From positions 496,001 through 560,000 of the forward strand of contig JAGMWG010000016.1 in assembly GCA_020744225.1 (NCBI GenBank): a DNA stretch of 64,000 nt. Direction: 5' to 3'. Each line of letters opens with the position of its first letter. Positions within the stretch are counted from its first letter, which is position 1. The DNA is from Paraphoma chrysanthemicola. Its lineage: Eukaryota > Ascomycota > Dothideomycetes > Pleosporales > Phaeosphaeriaceae. A model generated the notes under the pieces. That model did no database searches and was not told the DNA's origin. It saw only the letters and a program-made list of their open reading frames with translations. Made by a program: the position numbers and the translations under genes. Shown one piece after another: positions 41,554 through 52,900 of this stretch.

Positions 41554-42782
41554 GGCTGATCGTTTCGCGAGGCGCTGTGGGATGGAAAGCGTTGCGTTGG
41601 GATGACGGGAAGGATTCGGAATAGTGTCAACAAAAATTGATGCACAACGCTGCGTATGGCCATCATTCAACTATCGCCAAGCCCGCTCATGCATCTCGTA
41701 GGGTGAACAAGATGATTAGGCGCATTCTTTCGTGCTCAAAGCACCGCAAACCTGCTCCCATGATTGAAGATATAAGGCCAGAACGGACCCGACTGTCCAT
41801 CTCTCCAATATTGAGATTCATGCGCCTATCTGCACCCTCAAGTTGCATTGGTAGAATTAGTTGCAACTGAATGTCCTGCAGAGATGATAGCACATGCCGA
41901 GGTTTGGAGCGAGGAAATTGGACAAGGCTAGACTACAAACAGCTTAGGCGTGTCCGAGCTTCCGATTTCGATAACCTTGACAGGAGAACCCTTCCGCTTC
42001 AGCACTCTTTGTAAGACAGCGGTCAACGCCAGAGTCACGCACAATCGATGCAAAGGCGCGCGCTTCTGTGGATATGACGCATGGCGAGCTCCTGCAATAT
42101 GTAGGACCGGGTTGCTGGGGCTCGGTTCTGCGCCTCGCCTGACGCTCCAGCCACTTGAAACCGCCCACCCGTTTCAACCCAGGTCATTGGGCGCTTCGAC
42201 CATGCGAAACGACTCGCGAATCTGGCCGCATTGCGTTAAGTACCTACGATGTTTGGTTAAACATCCATCAAACGGCATGGTGGCCGCTGTCACGGCACTG
42301 CACTTGCTTGGCCACCGCCTTAAATGTCATGCCGCACCCTTAGTCAGAACTTATCGAGACTTCCATTGGTGGAGGAAAGACTTCAAGCATGACAAGACAT
42401 CCCACGCTTCGGACGACATCCTGGAAGCGAGCGACAACGGTACCTGCGCTGGTCCAGAACACAGGAAAGTACTGTTTCGCGACTGCGATCCTTCGGGAAC
42501 CCGTTTCGAATGTTTGATGAGATGGCCCACCAGGAGCCGGAACAGAGGCATGATTCGAAACTTGCAGCGCCTTTATAGGTGAACAGTAGCCTCGTTGTTT
42601 CTTGTCATCCAAGCATCAGTTTCCATCTCTTCATCGCAGCTTCTTTGTGCTATTCAGGTCTGAGACCTCACATTCGTTCATTCTACACTCATTCATTCAA
42701 CACATTCATTCCAAGAAGCTAGGCTTCCGCATCACTCTCTCAGCACCTCTTGCTCATCGAAGTTTTCCAAACCAACATCACC
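41554..42782. other. Intergenic, no gene seen
   Basis: About 1.2 kb. An open frame at 41950-42582 on the plus strand lacks any domain. The last 180 bp are the CT/CA-rich leader of the LPMO-like gene, ending CATCACC before the ATG, which suggests strong expression. Confidence 0.4.
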
Positions 42783-43706
42783 ATGAAGTCTTACTCCGCC
42801 GCCGTTGCCCTTGCTGGCCTCGTTTCCTCCGTTGCCGCCCACGGCTTCATCAGCACCCCGGCGCCTCGTCTGCCAGGTGATGGTCTCAAGGCCGCCTGTG
42901 GTGACCAAGTCTACAACCAGCAGTCATCCGACCACTACGGCAATGTTCAGGGTGCTCTTCAGAACCTCCAAGGCTCCCACCCCGACTGCCGCATGTGGCA
43001 GTGCAAGGGTGTGCCTTTCTCTGACGCTGGCGAAATCCATTCCTACACCGCCGGCCAAGTCATCCCTATGACTGTTGAGATCCGTGCCCCTCACGACGGT
43101 GTTGCCAACGTCTCTATCGTGAAGGTCAGCTCGGACACTGTCATCGGCTCACCGCTCATCAGCTGGGACGAGTACGCTTTGACCTCTTCTCCTATCTCTC
43201 AGCACCCCGACTGGACCAGCTTTGACATCACGATGCCCGATGTCAGCAGCGAGTGCGCCAATGCCGGTGACTGCGTCATTCAGTGGTACTGGGATGCGCC
43301 GTCCATCGATCAGACCTACGAGTCTTGCATCGACTTCACGATCAGCGGTGGCTCTGGATCTGGCTCAGGCTCCAGCCCTGCGCCTGCCTCATCTGCTGCC
43401 CCTAGCGCATCTGCCTCCCCCGTCGCCTCAGCTGCGCCCGTAGCCTCTGCCCCAGCCAGCTCCGCCATCCCCACCCCCGCTGCCCCTGTCGCCACTCCTT
43501 CTCCCTCCAAGGTCGCTGATGTCGCTACCCCCACCCCCACCGCTGGATCTGGATCCGGCTCTGACAATGGTGAGGCTCTTCCTCAGACCTTCACTCTCGA
43601 GAGCTTCATTGCATGGCTCAAGGAGAACGCCGGCTCTGATGTCGCCAACAAGGTCCGCCGCATGGTAGCCGCCAAGCGCGCCCACCCCCGCGCCTTCCGC
43701 GTTTAA
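42783..43706 (+). CDS. Secreted LPMO-like (chitin-binding type-4) copper protein
   Basis: A single exon of 307 residues with an ideal start context (CACCATGAAG). The signal peptide MKSYSAAVALAGLVSSVAA ends directly before His20, so the mature protein starts HGFISTPAPR, as in copper LPMOs. A second His (RAPHDG, His104) is placed as the other histidine-brace ligand. Cys pairs (CGDQVY, CRMWQC, CANAGDC, CIDF) fit a disulphide-tied beta sandwich, with CVIQWYWDAPSIDQTYESC as the conserved core. From about residue 190 a Ser/Ala/Pro linker runs 80 residues. A charged C-terminal helix then follows (FIAWLKENAGSDVANKVRRM), without a GPI signal. Expected to be secreted and to act oxidatively on chitin or wall glycans, or to handle copper; the substrate is not shown. 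Codon use is strongly biased to C-ending codons, a sign of high expression. Confidence 0.85.
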   Translation: MKSYSAAVALAGLVSSVAAHGFISTPAPRLPGDGLKAACGDQVYNQQSSDHYGNVQGALQNLQGSHPDCRMWQCKGVPFSDAGEIHSYTAGQVIPMTVEIRAPHDGVANVSIVKVSSDTVIGSPLISWDEYALTSSPISQHPDWTSFDITMPDVSSECANAGDCVIQWYWDAPSIDQTYESCIDFTISGGSGSGSGSSPAPASSAAPSASASPVASAAPVASAPASSAIPTPAAPVATPSPSKVADVATPTPTAGSGSGSDNGEALPQTFTLESFIAWLKENAGSDVANKVRRMVAAKRAHPRAFRV

Positions 43707-44099
43707 GTTCGAAACAACGACTTCATGTGTTGATGTATGTTAGAGATGCTGTTCGATTCTGTTGTAGATATACACTTCAATGATGCATATACTTTTGTTG
43801 CCCTTGGCAACGCTTTCAATTGCCTCAGTCTTGCACTTGATTCCATATTAGCCTCTTATGATTGATGGCACTCCGACCGTGATGCCTCTGCTGTTGACGT
43901 CCACCTTTCCAGTAAAGTCATGATCAGGTCAACGATTTTCACACAACTAAGAGCAATCTCATGGGTAGAAGTAGTCCTGGGCAGCATCACCTTTTGCAAC
44001 CAGGAAAGTATCGTACGCGGCGAACCACAACAAAGTGATCTTCAAGCGAGGCACTGCCACAACGCCACTATGAACAAGATGAACTACGCAATCCTCAAG
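43707..44099. other. 3' flank of the LPMO-like gene, no gene seen
   Basis: No gene or RNA was recognised. The short open frame at 43920-44120 is not supported. Confidence 0.45.
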
Positions 44100-44830
44100 C
44101 TTCTATTACTAGAGTTATAGGTATGTATGTCTAAGCAGCATCGTAAACATGTCTTAATCATAGCAAACATGGTTTATCCAAGCCAATGGTTACAAATCAA
44201 AACAGACAGTAACGTCTATCCATCCGTAACGGAACAACCGCTGTACCAAAATAAAAATAGGTACTTTGACTTTCAAACTAAGGACCACGACTGCACGTCT
44301 TGAGATTCGATGATATGTTCTGTCAAAACATAGCACTAAGGCTTCTTATTTATCTCTTGCACTACATTCTTATAATAAATACGCAGATGTAAACGCCTTA
44401 CGACTAAACTTACAAGAGCTCGTCTTTGTCGCAGAAATAAGCCTAGCTTCTTACAGAGCTACTATAATGCATACACTGCTATTACTACCTCTTCGACGCA
44501 TCTCGCTAAGTCTTAGGCTTAGATAGCATTGCTTTAGACGTGTAGTTAGCTGTGAGGCTGCCAATAGCGATTAAATTATGTAGAGTGTCAACTACTGTCG
44601 GTACTTTTGACCGAAGCCATCTAATCACAACTATCAGTGATGCTCGCCAAAACAACGCTACACGTCCTTTAAAAGCTCTTAAATTACTGAGTCAGCAGAT
44701 GGCCATGCATCTTGGTGTGGCGCAGCCTCCACAGGCAGGCTAGAGGACAGACGCTGCGACGCACTGATAGAGCTGAGCAGATGAAACAAGTTAGCATGAC
44801 AAAAGTTGTTAGGACATAGCTCTACTCAAA
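44100..44830. other. AT-rich, stop-dense degenerate island, possible RIP-mutated element relic
   Basis: This stretch is visibly richer in A/T than its flanks and dense in TAG, TAA, CTA and TTA. Read on the minus strand, about 44480-44650 gives an open protein-like stretch (VIRWLRSKVPTVVDTLHNL). Below it the frame fills with TAG/TAA where Gln, Trp or Arg codons would be expected. That pattern is what C-to-T mutation of repeats (RIP) leaves behind. I could not identify the element or its ends. Confidence 0.35.
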
Positions 44831-45164
44831 TGCGCCAAGATACCAAAAAGGTGTAGTATGAGCAACGATAGTTGGTCGTAAGTAGAACAGTATATGTCAG
44901 GCTTGTGTGGACCCCCCCACAGCCTCCTAGCCTGACAAAAATCAAGTACTGAACCGATCAGGAACCTATGATTGGAGGGCTGTTGTGACCAATAGCACTT
45001 GTCGATCAAAAAGCACCCGAGATTGGAGGCCAACCCGCCATGTTCACTGGGTCCACGTGGCCAATCCGCCAAGCTTATCGCTGCTGTTCGCTCAGTCGCG
45101 AGCCCTCAACCACGTTGCACACTTGTCTTACACTCTTTCTGATGACCTAGGAACAGCTTCCAAC
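44831..45164. other. Upstream region of the 785-residue orphan gene
   Basis: Contains a C-run (ACCCCCCCAC near 44910) and the promoter. The open frame continues upstream of the ATG without another ATG. No gene was seen. Confidence 0.4.
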
Positions 45165-47522
45165 ATGCCCGGCTATCTAGGCTTGCAGCTGAGTCTAGAC
45201 CTTTCAAATATCTTGCCCATCAAAGATGGGGTTGTGGCCGCTGGTTCTTATCTTCTGAGCCTTGCACGTGACCTCAAAACGTCAGGGTCTGATATAGTTG
45301 TCGAAGAGGATGTCGCCTCTATATTCGGTAGAGGTACCATGCGACCAGATCTCGAGAAGAAATTTCGCGATATCGTCTCCGTGACGACTATTAAGCCCCT
45401 ATCGAATGGGTTGCCAATCGAGCTCCACAGCGGCCCTGGACCGACCGTCGTTCGTGCACTCTCCAAAGAAGGACAATACTACCTGAGAACCGTCATCACC
45501 CTCTCATTCCTCGATTACTTTGTTGATCGGATGAGGCTCGCAACTATGATATCCGAAGGAATCACCAAGCGATTCGAAAATCGCATAGATCACGAATACA
45601 GAAACCCTGGGATCGAGAGTATTAATGCCATGCTGATTGCATGCTCAACTCAGACGGCGTCATTTTCCTGGGCATCCTACCGCCTGGCTGTTGAACAAAT
45701 ATTTCAGTCCGCTTCCAGTTACCGATTCCAGCCGGACTACTTATCACTGACCCCTGCTCTTATGCTCGGTTCAATGGACTTCTTGTACTCCGTGCAATCG
45801 CTCCCCAAGAATCGCCATATCACTATTTCCAATCAAAAAGGGTGGATAATTATAGTCATATGGGCTCATTACCTTCTAGGTTTGAATGTGGAGATCGTCC
45901 GAGGTTCAGAAAGGATCGTATACGGTGACGGTGCCGAACCAAATATCACCATATACTGGTCCGAAAAAGCATATATGGGAGCCAGAAGAGATATATCAGT
46001 TCAATATCCCCTGGAGGACAAGCAATCTGAAGTCGAGATTCACTTATACGACGAGTCCATGTCAGTTCAACTCGGATGCGCGCCCGAGGATGGAGAACAG
46101 CGCTTTTGCAGCGTACGAGAGCGCCATCCACTAGCTGGTTGGGGTACGACCTACTTACGCCGTCTTCTGAATACGGGCAGAATAACCATTGATACTGATC
46201 CTATTTTCGACGAAATACCAAATTTGATCACAGGCCTTGCTGTTGTGGCATCCCAGAACAGAGTTCGATACGCCCAAGTTGACGTGCCACCGCCAGACGA
46301 AACAAACCCGGTGAAGCATATCCTAAGGGCACCCAACGTTGAAATCGAGGTATGGAGGGTACTGGCTGCTGGGGAGATGATATTCAGGGGTCTCGGTCTT
46401 GACAAAGACTCTGTAGCCTCGTACCAGACCTTTTTCTCCAAGACCAGATTGGATAAAGCTACCCTTCCCTCAGCATGCAGCGCCTATCTGCGCGGAGTCG
46501 AGGCGGGTCCGGAGTACATCTATCCCTCAAGCCCAGATGAACGGTTGATCCTGCAAATCGCACATCTTGCTGAGATGGTACTTCTGTTTTCTCATATACA
46601 CGATCTCCAAAAATGCGCCGATATGCCAATTATTATTGAGGGACTCCCACAACGAAGCCAGAAATCCTACTATCACGTATTAACTGCTAACGAAATCAAT
46701 CATGGGAAAGTTCGGCCGGAGGACGTATTCAACGAACTCGTCTACTTCCTTTCAGCCTCCCACAGGCCCCAGCTCGACAACGAGAAGACATTTCTCGCAG
46801 AAAAGCGTATACACTCGTTTCTCTACAGCGACTTTGGCTGGAGCGTATTTCTAGATACGGTCATGGAGAAGGATGGCACCAAGGACCCAGAAGGCATTAG
46901 GCTCGACCTTATTCACGTAGAGAAAGGAACCCCGACAAACAGCAAAACTAACGAACGACGATACTGCATGAAAGATGCGGAGGATTACGAAGTTCCCTGG
47001 CCAGACGAGTGGGAGGTAGAGAGAGGAGCAAAATACAAACCGCGAGCGGTGGGACAAGTCATAGGAGCCAGAGAATTCTGGTCTACCAAGCTTGAGCATT
47101 TCGAGCTGAAAATACAAGTTGATATCAGGCATCCGCTCCCTAGGTGGGAAAAAAGAGCATGGAGAGAAAAGCTGGGCTGCAGGGCCATGCATGACGCTCT
47201 TTGGAGGGTTTTCTTTACTCCTCCATGCAAATGCCCTCACATGTCCGATCCTTCACTCCCCAGCTTGCCTACGCAGAAGGAAATCAAATTGGGGCCCGAC
47301 GCAGCTGCCATCCTAGGATGGTCACACACGAAGGGAATGCGTTGCAGCGAGAAAATTATTATTTACCTCACCTTAGGGAACTGCCATCTTCGCTGGGTTG
47401 CTCTCGCAAGGACTCGTATGTCTCTACAACGGAATGTTGCGCTTCGGACCTCAGCGTGCTGTGAGGAATGCGCCCTACAGTATGTCGCTTCCCAGCCTAG
47501 TAAATGGGTGTTGATACTCTAG
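45165..47522 (+). CDS. Large orphan protein (785 residues) of unknown function
   Basis: A single exon from ATG 45165. It begins MPGYLGLQLSLDLSNILPIK and AAGSYLLSLARDL, two helices that start a recurring but uncharacterised Ascomycota family, as far as I recall. The middle has a hydrophobic stretch WIIIVIWAHYLLGLNVEIV and many beta-rich segments. Around residues 545-560 is GLPQRSQKSYYHVLTANEIN. The C terminus, about 60 residues, is Cys-rich (CKCPHM, CSEK, CHLRW, CCEEC), which suggests zinc binding. There is no signal peptide and no enzymatic motif. Family members I remember are several hundred residues longer than typical enzymes and occur in variable regions. The neighbours, a small membrane protein and a PNP-ankyrin protein, suggest an allorecognition or accessory locus, which is inference. 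Confidence 0.75.
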   Translation: MPGYLGLQLSLDLSNILPIKDGVVAAGSYLLSLARDLKTSGSDIVVEEDVASIFGRGTMRPDLEKKFRDIVSVTTIKPLSNGLPIELHSGPGPTVVRALSKEGQYYLRTVITLSFLDYFVDRMRLATMISEGITKRFENRIDHEYRNPGIESINAMLIACSTQTASFSWASYRLAVEQIFQSASSYRFQPDYLSLTPALMLGSMDFLYSVQSLPKNRHITISNQKGWIIIVIWAHYLLGLNVEIVRGSERIVYGDGAEPNITIYWSEKAYMGARRDISVQYPLEDKQSEVEIHLYDESMSVQLGCAPEDGEQRFCSVRERHPLAGWGTTYLRRLLNTGRITIDTDPIFDEIPNLITGLAVVASQNRVRYAQVDVPPPDETNPVKHILRAPNVEIEVWRVLAAGEMIFRGLGLDKDSVASYQTFFSKTRLDKATLPSACSAYLRGVEAGPEYIYPSSPDERLILQIAHLAEMVLLFSHIHDLQKCADMPIIIEGLPQRSQKSYYHVLTANEINHGKVRPEDVFNELVYFLSASHRPQLDNEKTFLAEKRIHSFLYSDFGWSVFLDTVMEKDGTKDPEGIRLDLIHVEKGTPTNSKTNERRYCMKDAEDYEVPWPDEWEVERGAKYKPRAVGQVIGAREFWSTKLEHFELKIQVDIRHPLPRWEKRAWREKLGCRAMHDALWRVFFTPPCKCPHMSDPSLPSLPTQKEIKLGPDAAAILGWSHTKGMRCSEKIIIYLTLGNCHLRWVALARTRMSLQRNVALRTSACCEECALQYVASQPSKWVLIL

Positions 47523-47877
47523 TTATAAGTGCGCTGGGGTGATACGTAGCGCTGGATGGGAATCAGCAAAGCGGGGTCGCAGGAAGCCTTTAGCTATTTG
47601 TGGAACTATTGTGTTTAACGCAGGCGACGAGACAATGTGTCTTTGTTGCCTTTGTTCAACGATCAAAGGTTTAGCTGTGTACCTTAGGCAAACATCTAAC
47701 CCGCCTTTCCCGAGCATGCTTGAGTATTAACACATCTTCCGCCATTGCAGTCTAACTCCATTGCTTCCACTTATCGACAGGAGATCAATTCTGTCGCCCT
47801 CTGCCGCACTTAGGCATCAGAGCTTAGCGACTTTGAGTACTGTCCGTCATAGACCGCCAATTTCCTCTATTGGCCGA
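47523..47877. other. Intergenic, no gene seen
   Basis: Promoter of the next gene and 3' flank of the orphan gene. Nothing was recognised. Confidence 0.45.
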
Positions 47878-48633
47878 ATGGACTGGTCGAATCTGCAAAG
47901 CCTCCATCGCCAGTGTGACCATCTGGGTAGCCATGAACCTTTGCATCACTTCTCACTTCAGAACGGTCTACTACACCCTAACGGTGCACTTCGGTCTGCT
48001 TCTGTACCTTCTTTGGGGCAAGTACGTTCTCATCAGTGAGAGAATGACCGCAGTCGAAGACATGATCAACACGTGCCCACTTCGCACAAGCATTGATCAC
48101 AGCGCCGAAGTTTCCGCACAAGTAGACTCCCAACTAATCAATATCGACCCTCCCGCCAACATCGCGAGCACTGAACTTTCTGCATCGACATCGAATCATT
48201 TCTAACGAAACTCCGCCTTCTCGACACTCGCCAACGAGTAGAATCGCAGGCCTTCCAGGTAAATTTGAACGAGCAAGCTAAGCGTACTACGGATATCATT
48301 TCCTCTCTGAGCAATATGACCAGTACGCTGAACGCGGCGTGGGAAAACCACGTCCCGGAGAAAAAGGATTTGTCGCACCTCATGAAGTGTATGGACTTGA
48401 TTACTCGGGAGATGCTGAGTCGTCCGGCACTGGAGAAGATGCGTGAGTTCACGACGTATGCGGAGCTCATGAGGTTTGCGTATCTTGATTGACATGTTGC
48501 AGTTGTGGCTTTCTTTAAAGCGTTACTGGCTGAGGAGGAGGGAGCAAGGACGAAGCGGGGTGGAGAAAAAGAGCAGATGGAGCTGGTGGTGATGACTGAT
48601 CTCGTACAGCTTTCAAAACGAAGTGGTGCTTGA
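47878..48633 (+). CDS. Small membrane-associated coiled-coil protein (structure partly uncertain)
   Basis: Best model: exons 47878-47912, 47962-48121, 48250-48442 and 48503-48633, 519 nt (172 residues). Introns one and three are well supported (49 nt with a GTGTGA donor; 60 nt with GTGAGT and TTGCAG). The middle intron (48122-48249, 128 nt) is a proposal. The frame changes by one base between 48121 and 48250, and an alternative is a one-base indel near 48175, because an in-frame stretch FLTKLRLLDTRQRVESQA just before 48250 also looks coding. The protein has one membrane segment (TVHFGLLLYLLWGKYVLI), then a soluble helical part (EQAKRTTDIISSLSNMTSTL) and a lysine/glutamate-rich end (EEEGARTKRGGEKEQ). 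I recognise no family. It might anchor or partner the flanking orphan and PNP-ankyrin proteins, but there is no direct evidence. Confidence 0.5.
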
Positions 48634-49974
48634 GCTCGAGAGGTGGGGATTTAGTAGCGCCGTTTGTTGGCGAAGAGGGAGAAATTGATGAGCTTGTGGC
48701 AGGACATCGGGGACGCAGAATGAATCAATGTGTATTGAGAGAATTGAGTGGCAGATTATGGAATTGAGATTAGGGTTATTAGGGGAAATGGTCGGTTGGA
48801 CAGCAACATGAATTTCAGCCCCAGGATCACGAAACCAGTCTTCCTTAGAAAACATTAATGTCTTTTTGATCTGTAAGTCCAGTTTTTCTGCAAGATTTCT
48901 ACTATTGAGAGTCGATCATATGAGCGTAACTCGTGATTTGCAGATCTCCAAAGTGAACGTAGGAAAGTGAGAGAGAGAAACTTAGAGCTAACGTCCATTG
49001 GATCGAGAGACACCCAGCGCTGAAAAGATTGATGGTTGCTTTCTCTTCACATAATTTCGGATCAATGAAGACCTCGATGCACGCTATAGTTTAGAAATAA
49101 CCCATACTTATGAAGCCAGGGCTGGAAGAGATCTGTCCGCGCTCGAGTCCTAAGATCTGCCCTGAGCAATCAAGTCTTCTACATCTCGTGCCGGCAGAGA
49201 TCATCTCGCAAGCTAGACTGCTGATCGTCAGGGAGAAGCGAGAGGGTGGTCATGTTCATGATGTGGTTGAAGCTGGCAAGTGCCTCGTCTTTTGTTAAAG
49301 TGCAGCCAGCCTCGACCTCAGGTGTGCGAGCATTACTGCCTACCCTATTGCTTTAGGACTTGACGCGGTATAAGCAAAAGTTCGTCACTGAAAATGTCAG
49401 CTATTTTGGAGCTGCCCGAGCCCGAATTGATCGATCCACGAGTGACTGAGGCGTAAGCTGAGACCGGCTTCATATAACATGTGATTCTTCTTAGCGACTT
49501 CATTCTCGAGAAAGTGCAGATTCAGAAGGTGTAAAGCTTGGAAGTCTTGATTCTGCGGAAGCTGTGAAGGGTGAGGTTGCTGTCGGCAAAACTAGCAATT
49601 CAGGCCTTGTGAAATGCGTCCACGATGCAGCTGCCTTCGGAAGTCTTTGACATTATGCGCGAAAAAGGTGCAAGAAACAGTCAAAATAGATCAGAGTATC
49701 CTGACCGTCGCATGTCTAAGTGTGCGCAACGCAGAAAGCGCACAATGCCGCTGCGACCTGAGCACTTCCCTTGCAGTCTACGAGAAGCGCTCACTGGTGG
49801 TCGCGATGCGGCGGCTATGGATTGGAGGGCGTGAACCGCCCAGGCACAGTGAGGCGCATTCTCGCCCCAAGGCAGCATCTCCAACAGCAAGCGATCAGGC
49901 TGAAAAAGCGACGTTTTGCGCCAGCCTTCTTTCTTGAACAGTTTCCACTCACCCGTCCTTAGTTGCGCACAATC
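48634..49974. other. Intergenic, no gene seen
   Basis: About 1.3 kb upstream of the PNP-ankyrin gene. A 62-codon open frame at 49110-49298 has an F-box-like phrase (LLHLVPAEI), too little to call a gene. No RNA gene was recognised. Confidence 0.4.
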
Positions 49975-52900
49975 ATGGCCTCCAGCAAACAGCTCAGCTG
50001 CAACGATTACCACGTCGCGTGGATATGCCCCGTCGCCGACGTCGAGCTCCTGCCTGCGCGATTGATGTTGGACGAAGAGCATCCCGCCCCGCCTTACAAC
50101 ACCCACTACGACGACAACACATACATCTGCGGGTCCATCGGCGGCCATACGGTCGTCGTTGCGACGTGTCCGCAGGGAGAAACGGGCAATGTCAACGCTG
50201 GTCGCTTGACGGGCTCGATGTTTCGGACGTTTCCCAATATTCGCATGGCGGTGCTGGTGGGCATTGGAGGGGGCATTCCTAATTCGGAAGTCTCCGAGGA
50301 TCCTCTTGAGAACGTCCACCTTGGAGATGTTGTAGTGGGATGGCCAGGCGATGGTAAGCCTGCTTGTGTCTACCACGACCGGGGTAGGTCGAAAGGTGAT
50401 AGGCACTTCGAGCTTGTGGGCACCGTGGGCAACCCAGATTGGAGGCTCACCAACGCGCTTGGCGTCCTCGTCTCGGACAACGAGATGGGGAAAACAAGGT
50501 TCGACGACCAGCTCTCGAGATTGCAGCAATCCACGAAGAAGAAAAGGTTCGCGCACCCTGGGCTCGAGCACGACAAACTCTTCAAGGCCACGTACCGCCA
50601 TATTGGCGAGATCAGATCGAGGTGCGTGGGGTGTGATCCGGCTGAGCTCGTCCAGCGGCCTCAGCGAACCGAGGACGACATAGACGCGCTCGTCTTTCAC
50701 CGAGGGCGGATTGCGACCGGCAATGCAGTCATACGGGATGGCAAGCTGCGCGATGAGATCGGCGTGAGATGTGACGGCGCTCTCTGCGTTGAGATGGAAG
50801 CTGCGGGGGTCGATGTCAACAGACAATGCCTGGTCATCCGTGGCATTTCCGACTACGCCGACTCACACAAGAGCGACCTGTGGAAATTTTATGCGGCCGG
50901 TAGAGCGGCAGCTTTCACGAGAGAGCTGCTGAGCAGAGTGCAGCCAGCAGCGGCGTGGGAGATGCAAGCCGTACTGCACAGTGAGTAGCAAGCTTTACCG
51001 GTAACGGGTTACGTCGTCTGCTACGAGAAGCAGTACGTCGACCTCGCACACGCCGATCCGGCCCACACGATACACTGACTAAAGACAGCGCAAATGTCTG
51101 GTTTTGTGCGGGCCGACCACATGCCCGGTCTGCTTCTCGCTACTCGGGGCCGAGCAAATGGGCTTTCGCAACCATCGCACAATTCCCAGCATGCCTCCCT
51201 TGGCCAGGCAATGCGGGGCCTAGACATTGCTCAGAAAGCTGAGAGCCATTCTTTGCTGAAAATAGGCATCAAGATGTTCCAAAAGTTGTATCTAAAAGAG
51301 GGGATTGTGCCAGGTGATGCGGCAGGTCGCTTTGCTAGCAAGCTCGCAAGCATCTTGAAGTCAATTTCGGTAAAGAAAGATCACATCTCATCAATTCAGT
51401 TCGATGGAGAAGTAGAGGTTTTGGAAGGGTACAACAGAATCAGCCCACAGGATTTAAAACGTCTTCGCAACATCATAAAATCTTCCCAGAGTGTTTGCGT
51501 AAATGACGACTGTAAGTGGCACCTTCTTCTATGCTTCTAATGTACTACAGCTAATCATGGCATCAGCTGCGAGATTCGGCGCAATTGGCCACGGAAGACT
51601 TACACAGAAACGCAGCATGCAGGTAGTAAATATTCAAGGACACGAGATAAGGATTATGCTGCTTGAAAGAAGCTCCTCGCCCGCCCCACACGGCCAACGT
51701 TGGCGAGCTCTCTGTCACAGAAGAACGGAGACCATCGCAAAAGTTCGAATCACCCAAACGTTTGGGGAGCGGGCATTCATCACGGCGTACATCCATTACA
51801 TACAAGGGCCCGATGGGCTACAGGCCTTGAATCCTGTCATCTCTGTTGGCAGGACTCTCCCGCGCGATTCTCTAGTCTTTCAAGTCGTTAGAAATGGCGA
51901 TGTTGACCAGCTGAGGCACCTTCTGGCGGAGCATCAATTCTCATTAAAAGATCGAGACATCAATGGAACGCCATTGCTACATGTGAGAGATTGCCCCAGC
52001 TTGTATAACCATTTCCCTAAACGAATCTATGTAGTACGCTATGAATCAGCCCGAAATGTGCAGATTCCTTGTCGAAAATGGCGCGGACATCGACGAGTTA
52101 GCTCCACACCATAGATGGACGGAATTTCAATTGTAAGTAGTTCATAACGCCTTTGATTGGCATTTCCCCCACGGAAATTTATCTGGAACTCGTGCTTTCT
52201 AAGCTGATCCTGATATTCTTGTAGTACACCGCTTCATGCATTCCTCAATGACTTCGAAGAAGATGACGATATACTACTACAAGATATCAGAGAATGTAGA
52301 CGTCTATTACTCCACGCTGGCGCAGACCCTACGATCACCTGTTCGGAGGGATCGAGTCCAGTCGTCGAAGCGGTTTATCACGGCACGCTGGCGAGTATTT
52401 ACCAACGTCAGCGTTGCAGCATATTACTGATCCCCATTAGGACACTCTTAAGGACGCTCTAGATGGTGGTAAATTGTTCATCGACTTGCATGCCCGATTT
52501 CGACACGAGAAAACACTACTAATCATGCATGCGAATCACTCGGGTGGCTTCCGTGCTGATATATTTGCGGCATTACTTGACAGAGGAGCAGATATACATG
52601 TGCGTGACGGTTCAGGAAGAACCTGCCTTCACGTCGCGGTCATGAACGCACGGAATCGTAACGGAGTCGAGCAAGACGTCTGTGCTCTCATGTTGCTCAT
52701 CCAGCGGGGCGCAAATATATTTACTTCGGACATCCATGGCCGCTCTCTATTCGACGATGCGTACGAATGTCACCGTGACAGTTTTCGGTCTTGGGACCGG
52801 TCTCCGGGTAGTTACAGAGGTGATCTCTGGGACCACGTGCTTATCCGATGCAATCTTGGAGAGCATATCCGGCCGCCAGAGGAGAGGATATACCACTATA

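Noticed and set aside
41950..42582. A 210-codon plus-strand open frame
   Set aside because: No domain and composition unlike its neighbours; it lies in the long promoter of the LPMO-like gene.
49681..50826. A 381-codon open frame on the minus strand
   Set aside because: It lies antisense to the PNP_UDP exon, which has clear domain motifs. The antisense protein has no domain.
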